From: Massilia sp. YIM B02769
GTDB taxonomy: Bacteria; Pseudomonadota; Gammaproteobacteria; Burkholderiales; Burkholderiaceae_D
Assembly: GCF_030411995.1 (NCBI RefSeq)
Contig: NZ_JASNRC010000003.1
Location: 447,318-496,602 of the forward strand
Reading direction: 5' to 3'
DNA length: 49,285 bases
The position numbers were made by a program, and so were the translations under genes. Positions 28,829-36,978 of this stretch are shown here, one piece after another; positions within the stretch are counted from its first letter, which is position 1; every line of letters starts with the position of its first letter. The notes under the pieces were generated by a model that was not told the DNA's origin, made no database searches, and saw nothing but the letters and a program-made list of their open reading frames with translations.

Positions 28829-29949
28829 TTTCTTGCTTCAGTAATGTAGGCGCGGATCAATGCTTCTTGCAGACGCTTTTTGTCTTGGGGCGTACTTTCG
28901 ATGTCGTTCCAGCGCACGCCGATGGATTCCCATACCCCTGAGGTCCAACGACACAACGGCGCCACTTTTTCCACTTCCTTACGCACTGCCGTGTACGATT
29001 CATTGGCGCCAGAGAGGCGCGCATAGATTCGGTCCATCAGCATGCCCATGGCCAAGATCCCGGCCGAATGCATAAGGCGGCTTTGCCGCGGGTCTTTTCC
29101 CCACGCCTCTGGAAACACGTCGCGCACCGCGGACCAATAGGTGACGAGAATTGTGCACATGGCGTCAACATCACCAGGGTCGGTATCCGACGGTTTATAG
29201 GGCGCTAGCGCTCCTAGTGGATTCGATAAACTCTGTCGGATCATCTCAACCACAGCAGTGTCCGTGATCACGGCCGTCGCGTTATCCTTCTTGTCAGACG
29301 GACGCTTGATTAGGTTATAGAACGGCGATTTATTGTTGCGGTTGAGCCAGTTGCACAGTTCGCTCGGCACTTTTCGCTTGCGCAGGTCGCGTGGCAGCAG
29401 GACGTTACGGGTCTCTGGGAGCAATTCGTCGATGAGTCGGCGCGGCAGCGGTTTTGCCTTGTTGACTAAGACAAACTGCTCGCGTTGCACTTCGAGGTTG
29501 TCTGAAACGAACGCTACTACCGGTACGGGGAAGGATTGATTCGTCGAGCGTGACAGAGCAAGCGAGCGCTGCTGTCCATCCACGATCCAAGCGACCCGGT
29601 TCCCGACCTCAAAAACTGGAATAGTCAGTGTACCGGTCTGCCCAACGCCTTCGTCGTTGGCTGGACGGGTGCCGCGTGAGGCTGTGAAACGCACATCAGG
29701 CGCCATCGCGAGGATCAGTGAATTCGGGAACAGTACGTTGCCCTGGTCGAGGTATTCGACGATTTCCTTGACGTGCTGCTGAATTTCGGGACGCTGGAAC
29801 CCTTTAAGGGCATCACGTTCGTCACGTTCCACGCGCGAGATGTCGGCGATCTTCATGACGTCGCCGCCACGAATAAAGAAGGCGTAGACATCCAGCCCCG
29901 GCCCTTGGGTCGTGTGTAAAGCTCGCACCACGAGTTCTTGCTTATCCAT
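28825..29949 (-). CDS. dpdB: DpdB paralogue 1 (DndB-like, DGQQR motif)
   Basis: The 374-residue DGQHR/DndB-like protein has WIVDGQQRSLALS (about 120-132) and QFVLVNKAKPLPRRLIDELLPE. The ATG at 29949 is chosen: it overlaps the last eight bases of dpdC and matches the N terminus of its paralogue (MDKQELVVRAL against [11 protein letters not shown]). An upstream start would sit inside dpdC. It directly precedes dpdA and overlaps it by ATGA. Expected to present DNA or activate DpdA; DpdB is reported as dispensable in some clusters. Either copy could be the orthologue of the single Salmonella DpdB. Confidence 0.87.
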   Translation of the reverse strand: MDKQELVVRALHTTQGPGLDVYAFFIRGGDVMKIADISRVERDERDALKGFQRPEIQQHVKEIVEYLDQGNVLFPNSLILAMAPDVRFTASRGTRPANDEGVGQTGTLTIPVFEVGNRVAWIVDGQQRSLALSRSTNQSFPVPVVAFVSDNLEVQREQFVLVNKAKPLPRRLIDELLPETRNVLLPRDLRKRKVPSELCNWLNRNNKSPFYNLIKRPSDKKDNATAVITDTAVVEMIRQSLSNPLGALAPYKPSDTDPGDVDAMCTILVTYWSAVRDVFPEAWGKDPRQSRLMHSAGILAMGMLMDRIYARLSGANESYTAVRKEVEKVAPLCRWTSGVWESIGVRWNDIESTPQDKKRLQEALIRAYITEARK

Positions 29950-30907
29950 GGTGATCAAGGTCTTTGTTGAGTTCAGAGAGGGCGCGCCGGTGTAGCGTCC
30001 GAAAACGCGATTGTTCACAAGCAATCAACGCGTCGTCGCGCAGGTAGCGTAGTAGAGCAGTGGAAGAGCCTTGTAGGCGCTCCCAGTTCTGACACAGCAG
30101 CGACACGATGTCGTCATCAGTCTTGCGCTGACGGTCAGGCAAGACCGGTTTCCGTAAGGCTGACATGGCTTGCAATACTTGTTCACGCGCACTCTCTAAC
30201 GACAGTTCATGTCCTTGTAGGACCGTCGTGAAATGACGTAACGCACGCTGAGGAAAGTCGCTACGTGTTCCGGCATAGGTCGGTAACCCTTCCAGGCGCT
30301 CGTCATAGGGCATGACAAGGTGCTGTAAACGTGGGGCAAGGCGCGTGGCGCCATGACAAGAGGTCAGCACACGTAAGCGTTGGATGTCTGTATCGCTCAG
30401 GCAGACCAGATCTGGTTCCAACAACCGTAAGTATACCGATGGTACAGCCAGCAGGACGATGGCGTGAGTCGATCCGGTGATCAGTTCGGCGAGCGAGCGC
30501 TGTGGTCCAAATGCCTCGATGAGGGCTTGCCACCAATCGGCCGGCGATTTTCCTAAGCGCAGCAAACAGCAGTGCAACTTGTTGTCGGGTGCTGGTGACA
30601 CCGTCACGTCATAAGCTGGAACCAGTTCGTCTGCGCGTAGGACACCATGTCCAGCAGACACAATGTACAGGGGAGAGGAGAGCGTGCTGGCCGTTTGTTT
30701 GGCTTCACTAATTGAGCGCCCAGCGTAGAGATCACTCGCCGCCAGCAAGTCGCTTTCGGGGATAGCCTGTACTTTCTGCCACCACTGGTGCGCCAAGTTA
30801 CTGAGCGAGTCCGTGTCGTGCGCAGTTTCGAGTTGCAGAACGGTGCCAACCTTCTTTTTTCGGCTTGTGCAACTTGTAATGACGATCACGTCGTGTACTG
30901 GGTTCAT
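29942..30907 (-). CDS. dpdC: DpdC, YaaA-like preQ0-DNA hydrolase
   Basis: The 321-residue protein has an N-terminal YaaA/DUF6884-like domain: VIVITSCTSRKK (about 7-18), DLYAGRSISEAKQTA (about 59-73) and PLYIVSAGHGVLRADELVPAYD (about 79-100). These blocks are typical of DpdC, which converts the nitrile of preQ0 in DNA to the amide (dADG). The C-terminal half is helical and unassigned. ATG 30907 fits the family N terminus; an in-frame ATG at 30970 would add 21 unconserved residues, and neither has a strong Shine-Dalgarno sequence. First gene of the minus-strand modification operon, divergent from the transporter gene at 31410. Confidence 0.87.
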   Translation of the reverse strand: MNPVHDVIVITSCTSRKKKVGTVLQLETAHDTDSLSNLAHQWWQKVQAIPESDLLAASDLYAGRSISEAKQTASTLSSPLYIVSAGHGVLRADELVPAYDVTVSPAPDNKLHCCLLRLGKSPADWWQALIEAFGPQRSLAELITGSTHAIVLLAVPSVYLRLLEPDLVCLSDTDIQRLRVLTSCHGATRLAPRLQHLVMPYDERLEGLPTYAGTRSDFPQRALRHFTTVLQGHELSLESAREQVLQAMSALRKPVLPDRQRKTDDDIVSLLCQNWERLQGSSTALLRYLRDDALIACEQSRFRTLHRRALSELNKDLDHHG

Positions 30908-31409
30908 CCGAGAGCCGATAAGCGGGAATTTGCAAAATTGTGTACTAAGAGCACAACGGTATTTTCGCATCTACTGCAGTTAATTGCTAGGTTGGCTTCG
31001 CCATCCTGTGCAGTTATTTTCGGATTCTTGAAAGAAGCAACTTAACAACTGAGCCCAGCAGCAAGGAGGGGGCACTATAGAATACTGACGAAAGTGCGGT
31101 ACGTGCGGCATCTGACGACGTAAGGGAGCTAGTGCCGAGTTGTGACGGTTTGTAGTGGCTAACCGCGTGAAGGGTTCCAGGCCCGTGTGCCAAGCTCGTC
31201 AGTCTGTTACTCTGCACATTTGCGCGCCGTCAAGTCGCTGCGCACGTATGTCCTGTTCTGACGGATGGCTTGTCCAAAGGAGTGGCCGGCCATGATAGGC
31301 ATACAAGCGGCGCGGCGGACTCGGACTGCAAAGAGTAGGAGATTGCGGCCGGACACGCCGGGTTCAAACCGTTGGCGGCACTCACTAACCATCAAACGAA
31401 GGAGTTGTT
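30908..31409. promoter_or_regulatory. Divergent promoter region dpdC / transporter
   Basis: This 502-base non-coding stretch lies between dpdC (leftward) and the VUT transporter (rightward) and must hold promoters for both. I see no consensus-quality -35/-10 pair and no recognisable preQ1 riboswitch. The part nearest the transporter (about 31280-31385) is G+C-rich with several short complementary runs (GGCCGGCC, CGCCGGG/GTTGGCG), so a structured leader is possible. Confidence 0.4.
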
Positions 31410-31913
31410 TTGCTGTACGTTACAATCTACATTGCTACTCTGGTCGGTGCCAACTTAGCCGTCGCTTGGCTCGGGCCGGAGGCGATGCCGATCATCGCGT
31501 TCCTGCTCATCGGGCTCGATTTAACGTTGCGCGACCGCTTGCACGACCTCTGGCGTGGGCGCCAGCTTTGGCCACGTATGTTCGGTTTAATCGTCGCTGC
31601 AGGTGTGGTGTCCTATCTTCTTAACCCCGTCAGTGGTCCCATTGCCGTCGCATCGGTAGTCGCGTTCAGCCTGGCGTCGCTCGCAGACGCTGCTGTCTAT
31701 CATTTGTTGGCAGGGCGCTCTTGGTCTATACGTGCCAATGGCTCCAACCTAATCGGTGCTACAGTCGATTCACTGGTTTTTCCCGTAATGGCATTTGGGT
31801 TCGCGTTTCCATCCATCGTGCTGGGGCAACTGGTGGCGAAGGTCGTGGGTGGCATGTTTTGGGCGCTGCTCATTGTCAGGGTTAGGAGCTTGCTAAAGTC
31901 GCGCGCAGCGTGA
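31410..31913 (+). CDS. VUT-family queuosine-precursor transporter
   Basis: The 167-residue, very hydrophobic protein has about five to six membrane segments and the family-like blocks PIIAFLLIGLDLTLRDRLHDLW, ADAAVYHLL, NGSNLIGATVDSLVFP and VLGQLVAKVVGG. This is the VUT/DUF165 (YhhQ) family; E. coli YhhQ imports preQ0 and preQ1. It is shorter than YhhQ but matches the compact form of the family. The start is TTG at 31410 with AAGGAG five bases upstream. Divergent from dpdC, its expected job is to salvage preQ0 or preQ1 for DNA modification. Substrate is inferred from family and neighbourhood. Confidence 0.82.
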   Translation: MLYVTIYIATLVGANLAVAWLGPEAMPIIAFLLIGLDLTLRDRLHDLWRGRQLWPRMFGLIVAAGVVSYLLNPVSGPIAVASVVAFSLASLADAAVYHLLAGRSWSIRANGSNLIGATVDSLVFPVMAFGFAFPSIVLGQLVAKVVGGMFWALLIVRVRSLLKSRAA

Positions 31914-32208
31914 GCGTCTGGTAGTAATCTCCCGTTCCGCGTTGGTGGGTAAATTGGAAGTACAAATTAGTGACAGTGCACGAACTTTGAACTGATCAAG
32001 AGCCTACAGAAAATGATCAAAATTTCTTTGTGCACGATGTCGTTGCTCCGGCATATGGGCGAGATTTGTTAGGCATCTGAGCCAGAAGAAGTTGATAAAT
32101 GGAACGCAGTACCGGTCGAGCAAGATGCAAGCGGTGCGCAGGGAAACCCAACGTCTGAATAGCCGGTGGTAATGAGCATGAAGGCTCGTACCACCGGGTC
32201 GTCTCATC
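31914..32208. other. Gap between transporter and parR, nothing seen
   Basis: No convincing coding frame, hairpin with T-run or repeat was found in this stretch between the ends of two convergent genes. Confidence 0.4.
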
Positions 32209-32652
32209 TTACGTCTGGAGCCACCGCTTGATGGGTGACGACGGAGCCTTTACCTCTTCGGAAACAGAGCCGCTTCCACCCAGCACTCCCGCAGGAGCAG
32301 AATCACTGCTCGTCCGCAGGGGAGCTTGGACGTTGTGGAACCACAGCGCGCGCCCATCATCTGTGGCACGATCCACTTCAAGTCGGCTAGTAACATTCAT
32401 AGTTATTTCTGTAGGCGCAGTCCGCGATCTCAGCCAAGCCGAGATCGCGATAATCTGCTGTTCTACGTCACCAGCAGGATGGCCTGTTTCAACGATGTAT
32501 CGTTCAAGCGCCAGACGCACGAGCTTCCCTCGCTCGCGTACCGGCGTCATCGCCAATAGCGTATGAACGTCTGGCGCCTCCTGAAAAGTTAGGCTGATTC
32601 GAATGGTGATCTCGGTACCGATTTTCAACGGCTTGTCCGCTTGTTCCGTCAT
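32209..32652 (-). CDS. ParR/StbB-like partition adaptor
   Basis: The 147-residue protein has an N-terminal strand (TEITIRISL) followed by helices (PVRERGKLVRLALERYIVETG) resembling a ribbon-helix-helix DNA-binding unit, and a Ser/Pro-rich tail ending in KRWLQT. It lies 13 bases after the actin-like gene, the usual order for parM-parR type operons in which ParR binds centromere repeats and the end of ParM filaments. ATG 32652 (MTEQADKPL) is chosen over an upstream in-frame start that overlaps parM. The match is structural pattern plus context, not strong sequence identity. Confidence 0.7.
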   Translation of the reverse strand: MTEQADKPLKIGTEITIRISLTFQEAPDVHTLLAMTPVRERGKLVRLALERYIVETGHPAGDVEQQIIAISAWLRSRTAPTEITMNVTSRLEVDRATDDGRALWFHNVQAPLRTSSDSAPAGVLGGSGSVSEEVKAPSSPIKRWLQT

Positions 32653-32665
32653 GGAGCTTCTGGTA

Positions 32666-33673
32666 TCAGGACTGGAGCAGGGACAGTAAGCCAAGGCGGC
32701 AGAAGCCTTCCGCCACTATCATCCGCGGCTCGTCGCTGGAAACAGCATTGGGGTACCGCTGTTTCAGCCCGTTGAGCAGTAGATCGGCGCCGCCACCGCC
32801 AACGATGATCCCGTCGAGGGCCGCAGCCTTCTGGCCAAACACCCGATTGGCCTCGTCCATCACCACTGCTTCAAAGCCAGCTTTCGCTTGCCGCAGCAGA
32901 TGCGACACATCGACTCGTTCGCCGAAGTGCTTGATGCCGCCGCTGTGTACTGCTGCCTCCACCACGTCCAGGGACGTCGGCAGCTTGGCCTGCGCCAGTG
33001 CGCTAGACATGCCATCGTAGACCAGATGCATTCCCGCGCACGAAACGGCCGCGTATTCCATCATCGCACCCCGATCGGACAGGGCAAAGTCGGTAGTGTA
33101 ATGCCCAATCTCAATTACGCCCCAGGCCTCGTTGTCGAGGTCTCGCTGCGGATGCGGGCTACCATTACTTTGGATCGAAAGCCACTGCAGCGGCGCGTCT
33201 GCCTGGCTCTGCACCATCACTCTGAGTGTTTGGCCTGGCAGGAGACGCGGCGTGAGCAAGTGCTCGATGCGACTGCGAAGCGTGTCGCGCTGCGGCCCGA
33301 CGAATTTCGCCGGCAAGCCCATCACTAAATGAACCCGGGCGGGGGGATTGCCAAACGCTTGCATGGCCTTCCTCCATGCGCCCAGTACCAGTGCGTCGTG
33401 CTGAGGACTCTCAATCCAGTCCGCGTTTTGCCCCGTATAGACTTCGGATCGGCCCTGTCGAAGAGCGGTCTCTCCGAAGAAGTATCGACGACCGTCCAAC
33501 TCGACAGTCTCGAGCTCGGCTTTTTGTCGGGTCTGCTCGTTCGTCAGCACGATGGCCGGCATCACGACGGTCGGGATATGGGAAGAGAAGCGCTTGTCGG
33601 GCGAAGCCAGCGAGGCGGCGCGCACTTTGAACATTGAATGGCCGCCGTCAATTGCGATCGAGAGGTTTTCCAC
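32666..33673 (-). CDS. parM: ParM/StbA-like actin-family ATPase
   Basis: The 335-residue protein has the actin-fold nucleotide site: phosphate-1 loop IAIDGGHSMFKV (about 6-17), phosphate-2 region GVIEIGHYTTDF (about 185-196) and the adenosine motif GIIVGGGGADLL (about 288-299). ParM/StbA proteins polymerise to push replicated plasmids or integrated elements apart. The start is GTG at 33673 with GGAG six bases upstream. It is paired with a ParR-like gene downstream and with direct repeats upstream, a standard plasmid/ICE segregation module. This suggests the island can exist, or once existed, as a circular element. Confidence 0.85.
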   Translation of the reverse strand: MENLSIAIDGGHSMFKVRAASLASPDKRFSSHIPTVVMPAIVLTNEQTRQKAELETVELDGRRYFFGETALRQGRSEVYTGQNADWIESPQHDALVLGAWRKAMQAFGNPPARVHLVMGLPAKFVGPQRDTLRSRIEHLLTPRLLPGQTLRVMVQSQADAPLQWLSIQSNGSPHPQRDLDNEAWGVIEIGHYTTDFALSDRGAMMEYAAVSCAGMHLVYDGMSSALAQAKLPTSLDVVEAAVHSGGIKHFGERVDVSHLLRQAKAGFEAVVMDEANRVFGQKAAALDGIIVGGGGADLLLNGLKQRYPNAVSSDEPRMIVAEGFCRLGLLSLLQS

Positions 33674-33870
33674 TGATGACTCCAGGTGTAGGTTAAAGAT
33701 TCAACGGTAACGACGAAGTCGGCGTGCGCAAATCAGGTCTGGTTTTGCGACACCGAGCTGCAATCTGGACCTGGATTTCGTCCGTGTCGGAAAATCAGGT
33801 TTCAAATTGCGCCGTCACTACCTATCACGAAGGGCGGAAATCGTGACAAATCTTCAGCTAGCGTTGCCGT

Positions 33871-33899
33871 TTGACACGACTAGTTTTCTTGTGTATATT
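33871..33899 (+). promoter_or_regulatory. Strong sigma-70 promoter, rightward
   Basis: A perfect -35 TTGACA (33871-33876) and near-perfect -10 TATATT (33894-33899) are 17 bases apart. Transcription would start near 33906, inside the 14-bp direct repeats that follow, and run toward the integrase gene. No gene starts directly downstream, so it drives either a long leader, a small RNA or the integrase. Confidence 0.75.
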
Positions 33900-33904
33900 T
33901 CGGC

Positions 33905-33944
33905 CGTCGGTCGTCACTTGTCGGTCGTCACTCGTCGGTCACCG
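33905..33944. repeat. 14-bp direct repeats (iterons)
   Basis: Two full copies of YGTCGGTCGTCACT (33905-33918, 33919-33932) and a partial third (33933-33944) stand in tandem. They overlap the likely start site of the promoter at 33871-33899. They are candidate ParR-binding centromere sites or an operator that represses that promoter. Confidence 0.8.
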
Positions 33945-34625
33945 GCATTTTTGTACCCGCCAATAGTAATTGTTCTGTCTCCTAAGAGAGAACAGCTTTT
34001 GAAAAGCCAGTTTTTGGCACCATTCGCCATTGTTCTCAATAGCGGATACCCATCCCATTAAAAAATCTAGCTCTTACGTGGCTGAAGTCTCCTTACGAGG
34101 CTCCACAGACAGGTACAGAGTGATCCCACAAGCATGCCGCCATCGTTGTTCCAGCGAATTGGCAGGGAAAACTCGATCACAGATCGAAATCCCTAGCTGA
34201 GCCGTTGGCGCCTTCCGTGCGTCCGCCCATCTCTACAGCCGCTTTTTGCTCCTGAGCGCGCTCCATCCACATCTCGACTGCAAACATCGTGATCGGGGTA
34301 GTTACCCCTTAGGCCGCATGTGCTTCTTGGCACGGCGCCTACGACCGTCACGCCAGCTTTTACTGGTATCCCCGCAACGTAGAGGCGCACATCCTCAAGA
34401 CCGGACTAGTCCGGAAATGTGCAGCGAGAAACCGCTTTAACGTTCAGTTCTCTTCCGCGGAAGAGAGACCGATCACCGCGAGGTTTCGGCGTGTCTGTGG
34501 TTGGCAGTAAGGCCCACTGACGCGAAACCGGTTTATTTAAGACGGGAGCCTTACCCTCGCCAGTTCAGCACGTCGCGCTTCCGCCTATGGCGATAAGAGG
34601 TATCGATATTCCTTGTGAGGGACAT
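33945..34625. other. Leader/intergenic region before integrase
   Basis: No convincing gene. It contains an 18-bp palindrome (listed separately) and otherwise mixed-composition sequence. Given the strong promoter at its left end it may be transcribed as the 5' leader of the integrase gene or as a small RNA. Confidence 0.4.
34449..34466. repeat. Perfect 18-bp palindrome
   Basis: TCTCTTCCGCGGAAGAGA is its own reverse complement with no spacer. It lies 160 bases upstream of the integrase start and could be a dimeric regulator site or part of a recombination site. It is not a terminator. Confidence 0.7.
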
Positions 34626-35861
34626 ATGTGGCAGCAGAAAGTGAACGAATTTATGAAGTCCGAAGGCGCTTTCCGGGTCAACGGCAGGAAAGCGTCCGAG
34701 CGAACCAAGACGCTCACGAAAGAGGTCTTATGTGCATCAATCCGCAGACTGCACCAGCTCGGTTACAGGATTCAAGATCCAAAGAATTTAGGCGAACGTC
34801 ATATCCAAGTGCTAGTGAAAGACTGGTGGTACTGCAGGAAAAAGAAAATTAAGACCATCCAGAACGATCTATCGAGGCTGCGCGTGGTTTGCGAAATGCT
34901 CGGCAAGCCCGGCATGGTCGACTCTGTCGGAAAATATTTGCCGGATGTGGATCCCAAACTGCTGACGGTACGTTCAGCTACGAAAACGACCAAATCCTGG
35001 TCCGGGAACGGAATTGACCTGGTCGCGAAGCTTCGCGAGGTCGACGAGCGTCAGCCGCGGCTCGGGCTAATGTTACGCCTTGAGCTCGGCTTCGGACTTC
35101 GACGCGAAGAGGTCTTGAAATGTAATCCGCATGCACAGGACTATGGCCACTATTTGCAGATTTTTCCAGGCATGGGGAAGGGCGGCCGTTGGCGAAACAT
35201 TCCTATCGCCTCAACCGCTCAGCGCGAGCTACTGGACTACGTGAAGGCTCGCGTACCAAAGAACAAACCCCTTGGGTGGGACTATACCCGGGCAGGCGAG
35301 GCGGCCAGCCTGGAGCAGAACATTCGCCGTTACGAGAATCTGATGGCCTCATTTGGCTTCACCAAGGCGGATGCCGGTGTAACCGGACACGGGCTGCGCG
35401 CTCAGTTCGCCGAGAACTATGCGCTTCTCCTCGGAATGATGCCGCCCACGATGGGTGGCGAAGCGGGGCAACGGGGTAGTGCGGACGAGAGCGTCCTGAA
35501 GGTGAAGGTGGCCCAAGCGTTGGGACACAACCGTCCCTCTGTGACCAGCGCCTACATTGGATCTTTTAGTTCTGATGGGTCCGACCTGACCGACGATCTG
35601 GACCTTGAAGCGATCCAAAAAGTTCTGCGATTTCTTGAGATTGTCGGATTGCCAACGGTTCCCCCTGAACGGGTGAGCGATTGTCAAGCAATTCGGGTCG
35701 CAATGGCCCGGTTCGGCTTAGCCATGTCCGAAGAGCAGATTCATATGCTGTGGGCGAAGAACTCTCGTCGTAATGGTGTGGAGTGGATGACCCCAGAGCA
35801 TGAAATCCCGCTTGTTTTACGCGCCTCCGCCGAGGCTTTATTAAACGATGTTTTGTTGTGA
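34626..35861 (+). CDS. Tyrosine recombinase/integrase
   Basis: The 411-residue protein has the tyrosine-recombinase catalytic set: Arg in GFGLRREEVL, a Lys/Arg-rich GMGKGGRWRNIPI turn, HGLR, LGHNRPSVTSAYIG with the nucleophilic Tyr. The N-terminal part is a core-binding helical domain. It resembles the integrase-domain proteins (Integrase_1 type) of conjugative and genomic islands more than XerC/D. ATG 34626 is chosen because GAGG lies five bases before it; the ATG at 34587 has no such site. Downstream it overlaps an unknown gene (GTGA), so the two are coupled. Confidence 0.85.
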   Translation: MWQQKVNEFMKSEGAFRVNGRKASERTKTLTKEVLCASIRRLHQLGYRIQDPKNLGERHIQVLVKDWWYCRKKKIKTIQNDLSRLRVVCEMLGKPGMVDSVGKYLPDVDPKLLTVRSATKTTKSWSGNGIDLVAKLREVDERQPRLGLMLRLELGFGLRREEVLKCNPHAQDYGHYLQIFPGMGKGGRWRNIPIASTAQRELLDYVKARVPKNKPLGWDYTRAGEAASLEQNIRRYENLMASFGFTKADAGVTGHGLRAQFAENYALLLGMMPPTMGGEAGQRGSADESVLKVKVAQALGHNRPSVTSAYIGSFSSDGSDLTDDLDLEAIQKVLRFLEIVGLPTVPPERVSDCQAIRVAMARFGLAMSEEQIHMLWAKNSRRNGVEWMTPEHEIPLVLRASAEALLNDVLL

Positions 35862-36424
35862 ACCAGAGGAGAAGTAGATTGGACTGGAATAAAAAAACGG
35901 CTGTCGATCATGTTGCTTTAGAGCATTTTAAAAACCGATGCCCTGTAGTGCGAACGGATTCATATGCAATTCCACAAGGGCTGTTGAGTGAATCTTTTCA
36001 TGAGGGAATGGTGGGGAACATTTGGCTGAGGGGGGTAGATTTTGAGTTTGGCTCAAGCGATGTGTATTTCGCGTTCCCGAGTCGTTGGCACATCTCGGAC
36101 ATGTTCAGTTGGATGTACTGTCATCATCCACTTAGGCATCATAAATTTGTCCCTAACAGTGACGGTATTGTTTTTCCTATGTCAGCCATTTGTTTCAGAG
36201 CAGCAGGCGAACGAGAAACTTACTCTCTCAGGACTTGGCTGGGCGACACTTTTATACCAGTAATTTGGCCGGACCTGCTTCGGGAGGGGATGAAGATCAT
36301 CATGGAGAGAAGGGCGCGAGTCTCGAATCCAGAGTCGCTCGAAGCACTCCTGGAAGACCGATCGTACTTAGGCAACGATCCGGCGTCGCTTTCGTTCTAT
36401 AAGCCAGCCAATCGAACGGAGTAA
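35858..36424 (+). CDS. Hypothetical protein coupled to integrase
   Basis: It encodes 188 residues with no motif I know. It is aromatic-rich in the centre (FPSRWHISDMFSWMYCHHPLRHHK) and lower in G+C than its neighbours. The GTG start overlaps the integrase stop by GTGA, so co-translation is likely. It may be an integrase accessory or directionality factor, though it is larger than usual excisionases. Confidence 0.6.
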   Translation: MNQRRSRLDWNKKTAVDHVALEHFKNRCPVVRTDSYAIPQGLLSESFHEGMVGNIWLRGVDFEFGSSDVYFAFPSRWHISDMFSWMYCHHPLRHHKFVPNSDGIVFPMSAICFRAAGERETYSLRTWLGDTFIPVIWPDLLREGMKIIMERRARVSNPESLEALLEDRSYLGNDPASLSFYKPANRTE

Positions 36425-36522
36425 CTATACGGATATTCGGCCTGCCGGTCGTGCTTTTGATGAACTGACATGCAGGCCGACTTTACGAAGTCGTAGATTA
36501 AATGGGTTCCCAAAGCATAAAG

Positions 36523-36554
36523 AGTATTTCCTGATAAAAAATACTATTGCTTTT
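36523..36554 (+). terminator. Possible terminator after integrase operon
   Basis: AGTATTT (36523-36529) pairs with AAATACT (36539-36545), followed by ATTGCTTTTT. The stem is A/T-rich and modest. A second small hairpin CGACTT-TACG-AAGTCG lies at 36478-36493 without a T-run. Confidence 0.45.
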
Positions 36555-36978
36555 TATGGTTCCTTCTTTTAAACTTTACCCGTCGCTCTGCGGCATTGTT
36601 GTTCCCATCAATCGGGCAGGTTCTTTAATGTTTCATAGGCGCCTGCCCGCAAAGCTTCGGAATTAGACACTTTATGCTGAGTGTCTGCATCTACAAGTAA
36701 GTCGCCTATTTGCCGGCTACTGGGCTTTGCTCAGCCTGCTTATAACGCCAGCGACAAAGAGCTAGCGCTTCTAGAGTGCTTCTACGGACGTTCTCGTCTC
36801 CTTTTCTCGACCCATCCCTGCCAGCAACTCATCCGCGATCGGCTCCGCGACTGCGTTCACCTTCGACAAATCGTTTTACCCGGCGTGCGACCGGGCCGGA
36901 GTGGCATGTCCGCTTCATCGCGCAGAGCCAGTAATTACGTTTTCCTAGCGATAGCTACCCTTTGTCGAGAAGGAACAT
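36555..36978. other. Intergenic region before sigma-like gene
   Basis: No convincing gene. AGACACT (36665-36671) and AGTGTCT (36680-36686) form a perfect 7-bp hairpin. A frame at 36681-36989 exists but lacks a ribosome-binding site and has unnatural composition. Confidence 0.35.

Noticed and set aside
31266..31390. tRNA-like strings (TTCAAA in a T-loop-like context, CTGCAAA like a Cys anticodon loop)
   Set aside because: No cloverleaf closes: acceptor, D-stem and anticodon stem cannot all be formed, so no tRNA was called.
31207..31395. Minus-strand frame with a GRNLLLF-like string resembling QueC
   Set aside because: About 20 bases match the queC segment at 26090-26115, but similarity does not extend to either side and no zinc or PP-loop motif follows. 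Treated as chance, with a small possibility of an old queC fragment in the leader.
33807..34061. 84-codon plus-strand frame
   Set aside because: The strong promoter and the iterons lie inside it, and it has no ribosome-binding site or family-like sequence.
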